Shown here: one piece after another, positions 9,437 through 17,294 of the stretch
Layout: every line of letters starts with the position of its first letter
Numbering within the stretch: the stretch's first letter is position 1
Assembly (NCBI GenBank): GCA_902582155.1
Contig: CACHRI010000003.1
Coordinates: 62,001-126,000 of the forward strand
Direction: 5' to 3'
Source of the DNA: an uncultured Pelagibacteraceae bacterium
Lineage (GTDB): Bacteria; Pseudomonadota; Alphaproteobacteria; Pelagibacterales; Pelagibacteraceae
DNA: 64,000 nt
Notes under the pieces: model-generated
What the model was told of the DNA's origin: nothing
The model's database searches: none
Seen by the model: only the letters and a program-made list of their open reading frames with translations
Program-made: the position numbers and the translations under genes

Positions 9437-10864
9437 TTACTTACGACTTAAATCTTTAAATTTAGTGTACATTCCTTCAAATTCAACTTGTATATTTCCA
9501 GTTGGACCATGCCTTTGTTTTCCGATTAAAATCTCAGCCATTCCAGCAATATCATTCATTTTAGACTGCCATTCAGCATGTTCTATTGAACCAAGTTTTG
9601 GTTGTTTTTTTTCTTCATAATACTCCTCTCTATATACAAATAATACTACGTCAGCATCTTGTTCAATTGATCCAGACTCCCTAAGGTCTGATAGTTGAGG
9701 TTTTTTATCATCTCTTTGCTCTACAGCTCTAGATAACTGAGATAAAGCTAATACCGGTACACTTAATTCTTTTGCTAATGCTTTTAAACCTTGTGTAATT
9801 TCAGAAATTTCCTGAACTCTTCCTTCATTTTTTCTATTATTTGTTCTCATTAATTGAATATAATCAACAACAATTAAATTAAGACCAAACAATCTTTTTA
9901 TTCTTCTTGCCCTATTACATAAAGTAGAAATAGTAATTGCGGGAGTTTCGTCTATATATAAAGGTAATTCATAAATATCTCTTGAAGTTTCAATATACCT
10001 GCTTAACTCCTCCTCAGTTGCTTTTCCTCTTCTTATATCGTTTGATTTAATACGAGATTGTTCTGATAAAATTCTCGTAGAAAGTTGCTCTGAGGACATT
10101 TCTAAAGAAAAAAAAGCTATAGAAGATTTTGTCCCCTTCATTTGAATATTTTTTGCAGCGTGATAAGCGATATTAGTAGCTAAGGCTGTCTTACCCATCG
10201 AAGGTCTTCCCGCAATAATGACAAGGTCTGATTTATGTAAACCACCTAATTTTTCATCTAAATCTGTTAATCCAGTAGGTACACCAACAATGCCTTGATC
10301 ATTTTTCATGGCTTGTTCAGCCATATTTATAGATTGATCAAGTGCTAAATTAAATTTCATAAAAGATTGTGAAAAAGATCCTCTTTCAGCAAGATCAAAT
10401 AATAATTTTTCAGCATCTTCAATTATTAGTTCTGACGATTTGTCTTCTTCAATATTTAATGTATCGTCTTTTATAAAATGAGAAATCTTAATTAGCTCTC
10501 TTTTAACGTAATTTTCGTGAACTATCTTTGCATAGTCTATTGCTTGTTTAACTGAAGAAGAGAATCTAGTTAATTTTACAAGATATTCTACACCTCCGAC
10601 TTCATCTAAACCTTGATTTTTCTCAAAATAATTTTTCAAGGTAATAGGATTGGCTATCATTCCTTTACTATTTAAGTTCTCTATCACCTCGTATATTTTG
10701 ATATGGATTGGATCATAAAACTTTTCTGAATTAACAACACTTGCAATTTCATCGATAATATCGTTATTTACTAGCACTGAACCTAGTAAATGTTGTTCCG
10801 CCTCAATATTTGATGGAATTTCTTGAATTTTATTTTCTTCAGTTTTGATATCAAGTTTTTCCAT
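9437..10864 (-). CDS. dnaB: Replicative DNA helicase
   Basis: This 475-residue DnaB unwinds the replication fork as a hexameric ring. The N-terminal domain spans about residues 15-120. The RecA-like motor has Walker A GRPSMGKT at 219-226 and Walker B around Asp334 in VVDYIQLM, and the arginine-rich DLRESGSIEQDADVV follows. No intein is present. It is the last gene after rpsF-rpsR-rplI, separated from rplI by 72 bp. Confidence 0.97.
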   Translation of the reverse strand: MEKLDIKTEENKIQEIPSNIEAEQHLLGSVLVNNDIIDEIASVVNSEKFYDPIHIKIYEVIENLNSKGMIANPITLKNYFEKNQGLDEVGGVEYLVKLTRFSSSVKQAIDYAKIVHENYVKRELIKISHFIKDDTLNIEEDKSSELIIEDAEKLLFDLAERGSFSQSFMKFNLALDQSINMAEQAMKNDQGIVGVPTGLTDLDEKLGGLHKSDLVIIAGRPSMGKTALATNIAYHAAKNIQMKGTKSSIAFFSLEMSSEQLSTRILSEQSRIKSNDIRRGKATEEELSRYIETSRDIYELPLYIDETPAITISTLCNRARRIKRLFGLNLIVVDYIQLMRTNNRKNEGRVQEISEITQGLKALAKELSVPVLALSQLSRAVEQRDDKKPQLSDLRESGSIEQDADVVLFVYREEYYEEKKQPKLGSIEHAEWQSKMNDIAGMAEILIGKQRHGPTGNIQVEFEGMYTKFKDLSRK

Positions 10865-10936
10865 TTAGATAATAATAGACAATATCAATAACTTTTAAAC
10901 TTTAAGTTACACACCTTTTTTTCAACCTGTGGAAAA

Positions 10937-11401
10937 TTATTTATTCTGTAATTTATCTAATTTTTCTACAATTAAAGAAATTTTTGTTTGTACTTCTGAA
11001 TGGAGGTTTATGTTGATTTCAAAAACACCTATCTTATTAATCTCTTTCTTTATAATAATTTCAGACGGTCCTATTTCAGTTTTTAATTCATCAAAAATTA
11101 TTTTTGAAATTTCTTTTGGTTTTAAAGAGGCGTAAAGATCACCATTTTCTTTTATAGCTTTATAAACCTTAATTTTCTTATTCTTAATCTTATTTGATTT
11201 TTCAATAAACTTATTTTTTATCTCGGCATTTTTTTTGGTCAACTCAGACTTATTCTTATTAACAAGTTCTATATTTTCTTTGTTTGCTCTTAAAGCTTTA
11301 TTATTTCTTAATAAATAATTTCTTGCGTAACCATTCTTTACACTTACTAAGTCACCAATTTTGCCTAACTTTGAGATATTTTCTAATAAAATTATTTGCA
11401 T
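10937..11401 (-). CDS. rplI: 50S ribosomal protein L9
   Basis: This 154-residue protein begins with the L9 N-terminal signature: MQIILLENISKLGKIGD, followed by a G-Y-A-R-N-Y-L motif near residues 24-30. A long Lys-rich connecting helix and a C-terminal RNA-binding domain (about residues 80-150) follow. L9 binds 23S rRNA near the L1 stalk. It follows rpsR by 5 bp in the standard rpsF-rpsR-rplI cluster. Confidence 0.96.
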   Translation of the reverse strand: MQIILLENISKLGKIGDLVSVKNGYARNYLLRNNKALRANKENIELVNKNKSELTKKNAEIKNKFIEKSNKIKNKKIKVYKAIKENGDLYASLKPKEISKIIFDELKTEIGPSEIIIKKEINKIGVFEININLHSEVQTKISLIVEKLDKLQNK

Positions 11402-11406
11402 GATGT

Positions 11407-11676
11407 TTATAAAATTCCTAAAATTTTAGCCTTTTTTATTTCTCTAGCTAGTTTTTTTTGCTTACCTAAAGAAACATTGCTAATTTTTGAAGTAATTATT
11501 TTATTTGTTTCCGTTACATATTTTTGGAGTAACGAAATATTTTTGTAATCTATTACCGGTGCATTTTTAACAGAAAAAGGACATTTTCTTGAAAATCGAC
11601 CATCACTTTTTTGAAATAAACTGAGTTTATTAAGTGAATTTTTTGAATTTTTAAAATTATTTTTTCTTTTTTTCAT
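11407..11676 (-). CDS. rpsR: 30S ribosomal protein S18
   Basis: This 89-residue protein has the S18 core: a CPF segment, IDYKNISLLQKYV, and the closing helix with KKLAREIKKAK. S18 pairs with S6 on the 30S platform. The ATG overlaps the rpsF stop by one base, consistent with coupled translation of the two partners. Confidence 0.96.
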   Translation of the reverse strand: MKKRKNNFKNSKNSLNKLSLFQKSDGRFSRKCPFSVKNAPVIDYKNISLLQKYVTETNKIITSKISNVSLGKQKKLAREIKKAKILGIL

Positions 11677-12002
11677 TAGATTTTATTTTTTGTAAAATAT
11701 TCCGTCTCCAGATCAAGTTTTTTATATTTGACTGTCAAAAACCTCACTAAGTTATTATCTAACTTAGTCTTAGATCTTATTTCATCTAAAGTTTGTTGTT
11801 CACCCTCTAGCTTAAAGTGCAGAAAGTATCCCTTAGTATAATTCTTTATCTTTCTTTTAAAATTTAATAATCCCCATTTTTCAATTTTGAGAACTTTTCC
11901 TGAGCTATTCTTAATCAAATCTGAGTATTTCTTCTCTATAGCATCCACATCTTTTTGAGAAAGATTTTGCTTAGCAACTACTGTATGTTCATAGAAATTC
12001 AT
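11676..12002 (-). CDS. rpsF: 30S ribosomal protein S6
   Basis: This 108-residue protein begins MNFYEHTVVAKQ and contains the KWGLLNFKRKIKNY segment and the LDNNLVRFLTVK strand typical of S6. It heads the rpsF-rpsR-rplI-dnaB unit. I looked upstream for the S6:S18-binding leader known from other bacteria; with 85 bp of AT-rich spacer I could not identify it. Confidence 0.96.
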   Translation of the reverse strand: MNFYEHTVVAKQNLSQKDVDAIEKKYSDLIKNSSGKVLKIEKWGLLNFKRKIKNYTKGYFLHFKLEGEQQTLDEIRSKTKLDNNLVRFLTVKYKKLDLETEYFTKNKI

Positions 12003-12036
12003 AAAAAAAGTATTAATATTTTGGAAGTTTTATACT

Positions 12037-12042
12037 ATTATA
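12037..12042 (-). promoter_or_regulatory. Candidate -10 element for rpsF-dnaB unit
   Basis: A perfect TATAAT on the minus strand lies about 35 nt upstream of the rpsF ATG, in the 85-bp spacer divergent to fabD. No good -35 hexamer is found at the proper distance. In DNA this AT-rich a TATAAT is weak evidence on its own. Confidence 0.35.
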
Positions 12043-12087
12043 AAAAAATCATTTCAACATTAATAATTTGCATGTATATCAAATAAA

Positions 12088-13014
12088 ATGAAAGCTTTAC
12101 TATTTCCAGGTCAAGGATCTCAAAAAACTGGTATGGCCAAAGAATTTTTTGACAATTTTTCTTTAGTTAAAGATATTTTTTCTAGGGCGGATAAAGCTCT
12201 AAATTTCAAAATATCAGATATTATTTTAAGCGGAACTGATGAGGACTTAAAAAAAACAGAAATTACTCAACCAGCAATTTTAACAACTAGTTTTTCTATA
12301 TTTAGTACTTTAAAAAAAGAATTCAATTTTGATTTTACAAATATAAATTTTTATGCTGGTCATTCTTTAGGTGAATATAGTGCATTGCTCGCAGCAGATT
12401 CGCTAAGTTTTGAAGATGCTATAAAATTAGTACACAAAAGAGGAAAACTCATGCAAGAAGCAGTTCCAATTGGCAAAGGCGCAATGCTAGCTGCGATGGG
12501 CATAGATATTTCAGAATTAAATTCTGTAATTAAAAGCATTAAAAAAGATAAAGGTGTATGTGAAATAGCTAATGATAATTCAATCGGTCAGATAATTGTA
12601 AGTGGCACTAAAGAGTCAATAACAGAACTAAACAATATGTTAAAAGAGAAAAAAAAAAGATCAATTTTTTTACCAGTCAGTGCTCCATTTCATTGTCAAC
12701 TTATGAAACCAGCCGCAGAAGAAATGAAAAAATTCCTAGTAAATTTTGATATAAAAAAACCTTCATTAAAAATTATAAGCAATGTAAACGCAAAGCCGTA
12801 TGATAATAATGAAATCATAAAAGATCTATTATATAAACAAATTTTTTCGCAGGTTAAATGGAGAGAAACCCTAGAATATATGATAAATCAAGGAACAAAA
12901 GAATTTATTGAAATTGGTCCTGGAAAAGTATTAAGTGGTTTAGTAAAAAGAACTAGTGATAAAGTTAAAATTAGCAATATTAATACAATCGTTGATATCA
13001 AAAATTTAAAATGA
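12088..13014 (+). CDS. fabD: Malonyl-CoA:ACP transacylase
   Basis: This 308-residue FabD transfers malonyl groups from CoA to acyl carrier protein. It has the N-terminal FPGQGSQ, the nucleophile Ser93 in GHSLG and the catalytic His202 in APFHC. It opens a fabD-fabG-acpP-gmk run and overlaps fabG by 4 bp (ATGA). Confidence 0.96.
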   Translation: MKALLFPGQGSQKTGMAKEFFDNFSLVKDIFSRADKALNFKISDIILSGTDEDLKKTEITQPAILTTSFSIFSTLKKEFNFDFTNINFYAGHSLGEYSALLAADSLSFEDAIKLVHKRGKLMQEAVPIGKGAMLAAMGIDISELNSVIKSIKKDKGVCEIANDNSIGQIIVSGTKESITELNNMLKEKKKRSIFLPVSAPFHCQLMKPAAEEMKKFLVNFDIKKPSLKIISNVNAKPYDNNEIIKDLLYKQIFSQVKWRETLEYMINQGTKEFIEIGPGKVLSGLVKRTSDKVKISNINTIVDIKNLK

Positions 13015-13745
13015 TTGATCTTAAAAATAAAAAAGTATTAATTACTGGGGCATCAGGTGGAATTGGAAATGCACTTGTCAAAAAATTTCTCTCATTAAAT
13101 TCAAATGTTTTAGGAACTGGAACAAATACAGAAAAATTGAATAAGCTTAAAAATCAGTTTCCAAAAATAATTACAAAAAAATTTGATATTTCTAATCATT
13201 CTGAAATTGAAAACTTTATAGAGGAAGTTTCTAAAGAACTTGGTGGAATTGATATTTTAATAAATAATGCTGGAATTAATAGAGACAGCTTATCATTAAG
13301 AATGAAAGACGAAGAGTGGAAAAAAGTAATAGATATAAATTTAACTTCTACTTTTTTGCTTTCCAAACATGCGATAAAAAAAATGCTAAAAAACAAATCG
13401 GGGCGTGTAATTAATATAACATCAGTAGTTGGACATACTGGAAACATTGGACAAACAAATTATGCTGCCTCTAAAGCGGGTACAATTGGTATGTCTAAAA
13501 GTCTTTCAATAGAGTATGCTAAAAAGAATATTACAATTAACTGTGTCTCTCCAGGGTTCATAGTTTCAGACATGACAAGCGGCATACCTGAGAAAATAAA
13601 AGAGATACTACTTTCCAAAATACCAATGGGCAAAATGGGTTCAGGTGAAGATGTCTCAAATTGTGCAGCTTTTTTAAGTTCTGATCAAGCCTCCTATATT
13701 ACTGGCGAAACTATTCATGTTAATGGTGGAATGTATATGCCTTGA
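13011..13745 (+). CDS. fabG: 3-oxoacyl-ACP reductase
   Basis: This 244-residue short-chain dehydrogenase carries the NADPH-binding TGASGGIG (12-19), NNAG at 85-88 and the catalytic Ser138/Tyr151/Lys155 set. It reduces beta-ketoacyl-ACP in fatty-acid elongation. Neighbours fabD and acpP separate it from the many other SDR enzymes. A stem-loop follows its stop codon. Confidence 0.95.
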   Translation: MIDLKNKKVLITGASGGIGNALVKKFLSLNSNVLGTGTNTEKLNKLKNQFPKIITKKFDISNHSEIENFIEEVSKELGGIDILINNAGINRDSLSLRMKDEEWKKVIDINLTSTFLLSKHAIKKMLKNKSGRVINITSVVGHTGNIGQTNYAASKAGTIGMSKSLSIEYAKKNITINCVSPGFIVSDMTSGIPEKIKEILLSKIPMGKMGSGEDVSNCAAFLSSDQASYITGETIHVNGGMYMP

Positions 13746-13747
13746 CA

Positions 13748-13774
13748 ATTCTTATTAATAATCTTAGTAAGAAT
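13748..13774 (+). promoter_or_regulatory. 11-bp stem-loop between fabG and acpP
   Basis: The arms ATTCTTATTAA and TTAGTAAGAAT pair over 11 bp with one G-U wobble, around a 5-nt loop TAATC. It starts 3 nt after the fabG stop and ends 25 nt before the acpP start. No U tract follows directly, so a classical terminator is doubtful. A processing or stabilising element that raises acpP mRNA relative to fabG is an inference. Confidence 0.65.
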
Positions 13775-13799
13775 ATATTAATTTAAATAAGGAAAATTC

Positions 13800-14042
13800 A
13801 TGTCAAAAGAAATCGGTTCAAAAGTAAAAAAAATAGTTGCAGATCATCTTGGTGTTGAAGAAGAAAAAGTTGTGGATGAAGCAAGTTTTATAGATGATCT
13901 TGGCGCAGACAGCCTTGATACTGTTGAGCTTGTAATGGCCTTTGAAGAAGAATTCGGATCAGAAATATCTGACAGCGAGGCAGAGAAAATATTAACAGTT
14001 GGTGATGCTATAAAATTTATTGAGAGTAAATCAGCTCAATAA
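13800..14042 (+). CDS. acpP: Acyl carrier protein
   Basis: This is an 80-residue acidic protein with the phosphopantetheine attachment Ser38 in GADSLD. It shuttles acyl chains in fatty-acid and lipid A synthesis. A clear Shine-Dalgarno AAGGA lies just upstream. fabF, the usual next gene, is not here. Confidence 0.97.
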   Translation: MSKEIGSKVKKIVADHLGVEEEKVVDEASFIDDLGADSLDTVELVMAFEEEFGSEISDSEAEKILTVGDAIKFIESKSAQ

Positions 14043-14061
14043 ATTAAGAAAAGGATTATAA

Positions 14062-14637
14062 TTGGGTTTTAATATTGTTCTGTCTTCTCCCTCTGGCGCA
14101 GGAAAAACTACCATAACAAAAAAACTTAGCCAAAAATATCCAAATATCAAAGTCTCCATTTCACATACGACTAGAAAACCAAGACCTAATGAAATAGACG
14201 GTGTAGATTACCATTTCGTGGACGTTAATGAGTTTGAAAACCTTATAAAAAAAAATAATTTTTATGAACATGCTAAAATTTTTGACAATTACTATGGAAC
14301 GTCAATAAATTCAGTTAATAAGTTACACGAGCAAAATTACGATGTAGTTTTTGATATTGATTGGCAAGGTACAAAAAAATTGTCAGAATATAAAGAATTA
14401 AATTTGATAAAAATTTTTATTTTACCACCAGATAAAAGTGAATTAAAAGCAAGATTAATAAATAGAAATCAAGATAATAATCAGACCGTTGAAAAAAGGT
14501 TGAAACAGTATGAAAACGACATAAAACATTGGTCAGACTATGATTACATTGTAATTAATAAAGACCTAGAAAGCTGCTTTAACCAAATAGAAAAAATTAT
14601 AAAAAGTCATAAAAGAAAAAAAATGTCTTTTATCTAA
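14062..14637 (+). CDS. gmk: Guanylate kinase
   Basis: This 191-residue kinase phosphorylates GMP to GDP. It has the P-loop PSGAGKTT near residues 9-16, SISHTTRKPRPNEIDGVDYHF for GMP binding, and the lid region. It begins with TTG, supported by AAGGA 7 nt upstream and by the P-loop lying at the normal distance from the N terminus. It follows acpP by 19 bp, and the end overlaps convergent ksgA by 8 bp. In many alphaproteobacteria fabF and mltG lie between acpP and gmk; both are missing here. Confidence 0.95.
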   Translation: MGFNIVLSSPSGAGKTTITKKLSQKYPNIKVSISHTTRKPRPNEIDGVDYHFVDVNEFENLIKKNNFYEHAKIFDNYYGTSINSVNKLHEQNYDVVFDIDWQGTKKLSEYKELNLIKIFILPPDKSELKARLINRNQDNNQTVEKRLKQYENDIKHWSDYDYIVINKDLESCFNQIEKIIKSHKRKKMSFI

Positions 14638-15424
14638 TTTTCATATTTTCAAAATATTCTGCAATTTTAAAATACGTTTCCTCACTTAAATTTTCAGGTC
14701 TTTTGGACATGTCAATGTCAAGACTTTTAAAAAATTTTTCATCATTAATTTTCAATTTTTTGAAAGTTTTATTAATCATTTTTCTTTTGTTAGAAAAAAA
14801 GGTATTAGTAATATTTTCAAGAATACTAATCTCTTTCAAAATATTATTTTTTCTAATTACTGGAGTAAATTCAATCACAATAGAGTCAACTTTTGGCCTT
14901 GGTATAAAAGAATTTTTTGAAACATAAAAATAATTTAAAACTTTAAGCCGATATTTTGTCAAAATAGACAGTCTTGAATAATTACTACTGCCATAATTAG
15001 CTATAATTTTTTCTCCAACTTCTTTTTGAAACATAAATATTAATCTATCAAAATTCGGAGGCCATGGTTTAACTCTAATGAATTTTACTAAAATTTGACT
15101 TGATATATTATAAGGAAGATTTCCAATAATAATTGTATTTTTTACCAACAAATCCTTAATATTAATTTTTAATATATCATCATTTATTATGATAACTTTG
15201 CTTTGGTCTTTAAAAGTTTTTTTTAAATCTAAAAAAAATTTTTTATCTTTCTCTATACAGATTAATTTTTGAGGTTTAGCATTCAATAAAAAAGATGTTA
15301 AATTTCCTGTGCCTGGACCTATTTCTATAATATTTTTATTTTTTAATGATGTTAAAGATATTATTTTATTTAAGATATTTTTATCTATTAAAAGATTTTG
15401 ACCTAAAGACTTTTTAAATTTCAT
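14630..15424 (-). CDS. rsmA: 16S rRNA dimethyladenosine transferase
   Basis: This 264-residue KsgA/RsmA dimethylates two adjacent adenines in the 3'-terminal hairpin of 16S rRNA. The SAM-binding IGPGTGNLT and the catalytic NLPYNIS motif are present. I start at the ATG at 15424 (MKFKKSLGQNLL, the conserved N terminus), which overlaps the pdxA TGA as ATGA, rather than at the ORF-track start 10 codons upstream. Confidence 0.95.
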   Translation of the reverse strand: MKFKKSLGQNLLIDKNILNKIISLTSLKNKNIIEIGPGTGNLTSFLLNAKPQKLICIEKDKKFFLDLKKTFKDQSKVIIINDDILKINIKDLLVKNTIIIGNLPYNISSQILVKFIRVKPWPPNFDRLIFMFQKEVGEKIIANYGSSNYSRLSILTKYRLKVLNYFYVSKNSFIPRPKVDSIVIEFTPVIRKNNILKEISILENITNTFFSNKRKMINKTFKKLKINDEKFFKSLDIDMSKRPENLSEETYFKIAEYFENMKIR

Positions 15425-16371
15425 CCAGGTAATTTTGACATAATTTTGATACACTTATCAAGACTATTTGGATTTGAATTTTTTAAAAAAATTTTATTTC
15501 TTGCTGTTCCGTGATCAGGGGACAGTCTAATATAAGGTAATCCCAAAGTGATATTTATTGCATCAAATTCAAACAAAGCTTTAAAAGGCGCTAAAACTTG
15601 ATCATGGTACATGCCAACAATAACATCAAATTTTTTGATATTTTGCTTCATAAAAATTGTATCAGCTGGAAATGGACCTAATAACTTAAATTTCTTTTTT
15701 AATTTATTTATTACTGGTAAAAGTATTTTTTTTTCTTCAGAGTTTTTTCTTAGTTCGTAATTATGAGGGTTTAAGCCTAATATGGCAATTCGAGGCTTTA
15801 TTTTAAAATATCTTTTATAAAACTTATCTAATGTTTTTACCTTTAATAATATTAATTTTTTTTTTAATAACTTCGGTACATTATCAATTTTGACATGGGT
15901 AGTAATAGGCACCACTGACAATTTTTGGTTATAAATCATCATTACTTCTGAGTGATTAGTTTTATTTTTATGGCCTAAAAATTCAGTCACCCCAAAACTC
16001 TTATTTTTAAACAGGTTTTTTTTATCTATTGCACAGTTGATAAAACCTTTAATTTTTTTTTCGACAGATAACTTATGTGCGATATCAAAAGATTTCTTTA
16101 TATATTTTGAAATCTGTTCAGATTTAACTGAAAATGGTTTTTTAAATTTTAACGGAACATCTAGTATAAAAAGTTTTTTTTTAGATTTTTTGAATTTTTT
16201 TATATCATTAATTTTTTCAATTTTAACTTTGATCTTCAGAATTTTAAGTTGTGCTTCAATTAGATCGTAACTTCCAATTACAAAACAATTACTTTTTTTA
16301 GCCGAAGATTTGGCTAAAATTTCAGAATTAATGCTATTTGGGTCACCTAAAATTATTGCGAATTTATTCAT
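15421..16371 (-). CDS. pdxA: 4-hydroxythreonine-4-phosphate dehydrogenase
   Basis: This 316-residue PdxA of vitamin B6 synthesis oxidises 4-phosphohydroxy-L-threonine with NAD. The LGLNPHNYE motif (GLNPHAGE in E. coli) and MYHDQVLAPFKAL with metal-binding His and Asp are visible near the C-terminal half. The N-terminal third is divergent and Lys-rich. It sits between surA and ksgA, its standard context, overlapping both. Confidence 0.93.
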   Translation of the reverse strand: MNKFAIILGDPNSINSEILAKSSAKKSNCFVIGSYDLIEAQLKILKIKVKIEKINDIKKFKKSKKKLFILDVPLKFKKPFSVKSEQISKYIKKSFDIAHKLSVEKKIKGFINCAIDKKNLFKNKSFGVTEFLGHKNKTNHSEVMMIYNQKLSVVPITTHVKIDNVPKLLKKKLILLKVKTLDKFYKRYFKIKPRIAILGLNPHNYELRKNSEEKKILLPVINKLKKKFKLLGPFPADTIFMKQNIKKFDVIVGMYHDQVLAPFKALFEFDAINITLGLPYIRLSPDHGTARNKIFLKNSNPNSLDKCIKIMSKLPG

Positions 16372-17293
16372 TTACTTCTATAAAAATTTTTCTTTCTAAA
16401 TCTAAATAATGAGAATTAGAAAAAATATTTAATTTTTCTTGTTTCTTCTTATTAACAATTCTTTGTTTAATCTGATTAACATTTAGATTATTTTGGTTTA
16501 AAATTCTTTTATCATTTAACATAATAATCACTAAATTTTTATTATTTTTTATAGGTGGTGAAATTTCACCATTCTTTAATCTTTTTATTATTTCTAAATA
16601 TTCAGGTGATATCGATTTTGAATTTATCCAACCTATTTTTCCACCTTTAGCAGACGTAACTGAATTACTATACAAGGTTGCAGTTTTATTGAAACCGATT
16701 TCATTAATATTTTTTTTTATATTATTAAATTTTTTTTCATCCCAGTTTTCAATTACTATTTCAGATAAATTAAACTCTTCTATTTCTTTTTCCCTATCTA
16801 TCTGTAAATTAATTTCAGACTCAATTAGCTCTTCATCAACATCTAATTGTTTTTTATATAAAGAATATATCAAGGTATTCCATTTTAAATCATTAATTAC
16901 ACTATTGATAAATGTATCATAATTTGCACCAAATTTATTAAAATGATTCTCAAGATTGATATTTTGTAAGGCAATATTCTTCTCTAAACTTGTGATGTAA
17001 TTTTGTACATCCTCTTTGCTATATTTTTCCACTTTATATTTTTTAACTTCTATCGTTTTTATAATTTTCTTTTTTAAATTATTAAAAGCTAGGTTTTGCA
17101 AACCTTTAAAATCTTTTTCATCTGCTGGTTTATTTGATAAAGCTAGTACGGTGTTTATTTCATTAATAATGTCATAATTTGTAATTATTTCACCCCCAAT
17201 TTTAGCAACAATTTTATCTTTTATATTTGCATTTGCTTCTTGAATAAAAATAAATAATGTTATTATAAAAAAATAAATTTTTTTTATTCTCAT
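16364..17293 (-). CDS. surA: SurA-like periplasmic peptidyl-prolyl isomerase/chaperone
   Basis: This 309-residue protein has a cleavable signal (residues 1-22, ending ANA), a SurA N-terminal chaperone domain beginning DKIVAKIGGEIITNYDI, and one parvulin (PPIC) domain at about residues 175-275. E. coli SurA has two parvulin domains and about 428 residues, so this is a compact form. SurA escorts unfolded outer-membrane proteins such as LptD, whose gene lies directly upstream in the same operon. Confidence 0.88.
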   Translation of the reverse strand: MRIKKIYFFIITLFIFIQEANANIKDKIVAKIGGEIITNYDIINEINTVLALSNKPADEKDFKGLQNLAFNNLKKKIIKTIEVKKYKVEKYSKEDVQNYITSLEKNIALQNINLENHFNKFGANYDTFINSVINDLKWNTLIYSLYKKQLDVDEELIESEINLQIDREKEIEEFNLSEIVIENWDEKKFNNIKKNINEIGFNKTATLYSNSVTSAKGGKIGWINSKSISPEYLEIIKRLKNGEISPPIKNNKNLVIIMLNDKRILNQNNLNVNQIKQRIVNKKKQEKLNIFSNSHYLDLERKIFIEVNE

Positions 17294-17294
17294 C

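Noticed and set aside
10928-10936. A sequence matching the DnaA box TTWTNCACA (TTTTCCACA on the minus strand) between rplI and dnaB.
   Set aside because: A single 9-bp match without a cluster, an AT-rich unwinding element or dnaA/dnaN nearby is expected by chance in this composition; there is no case for an origin.
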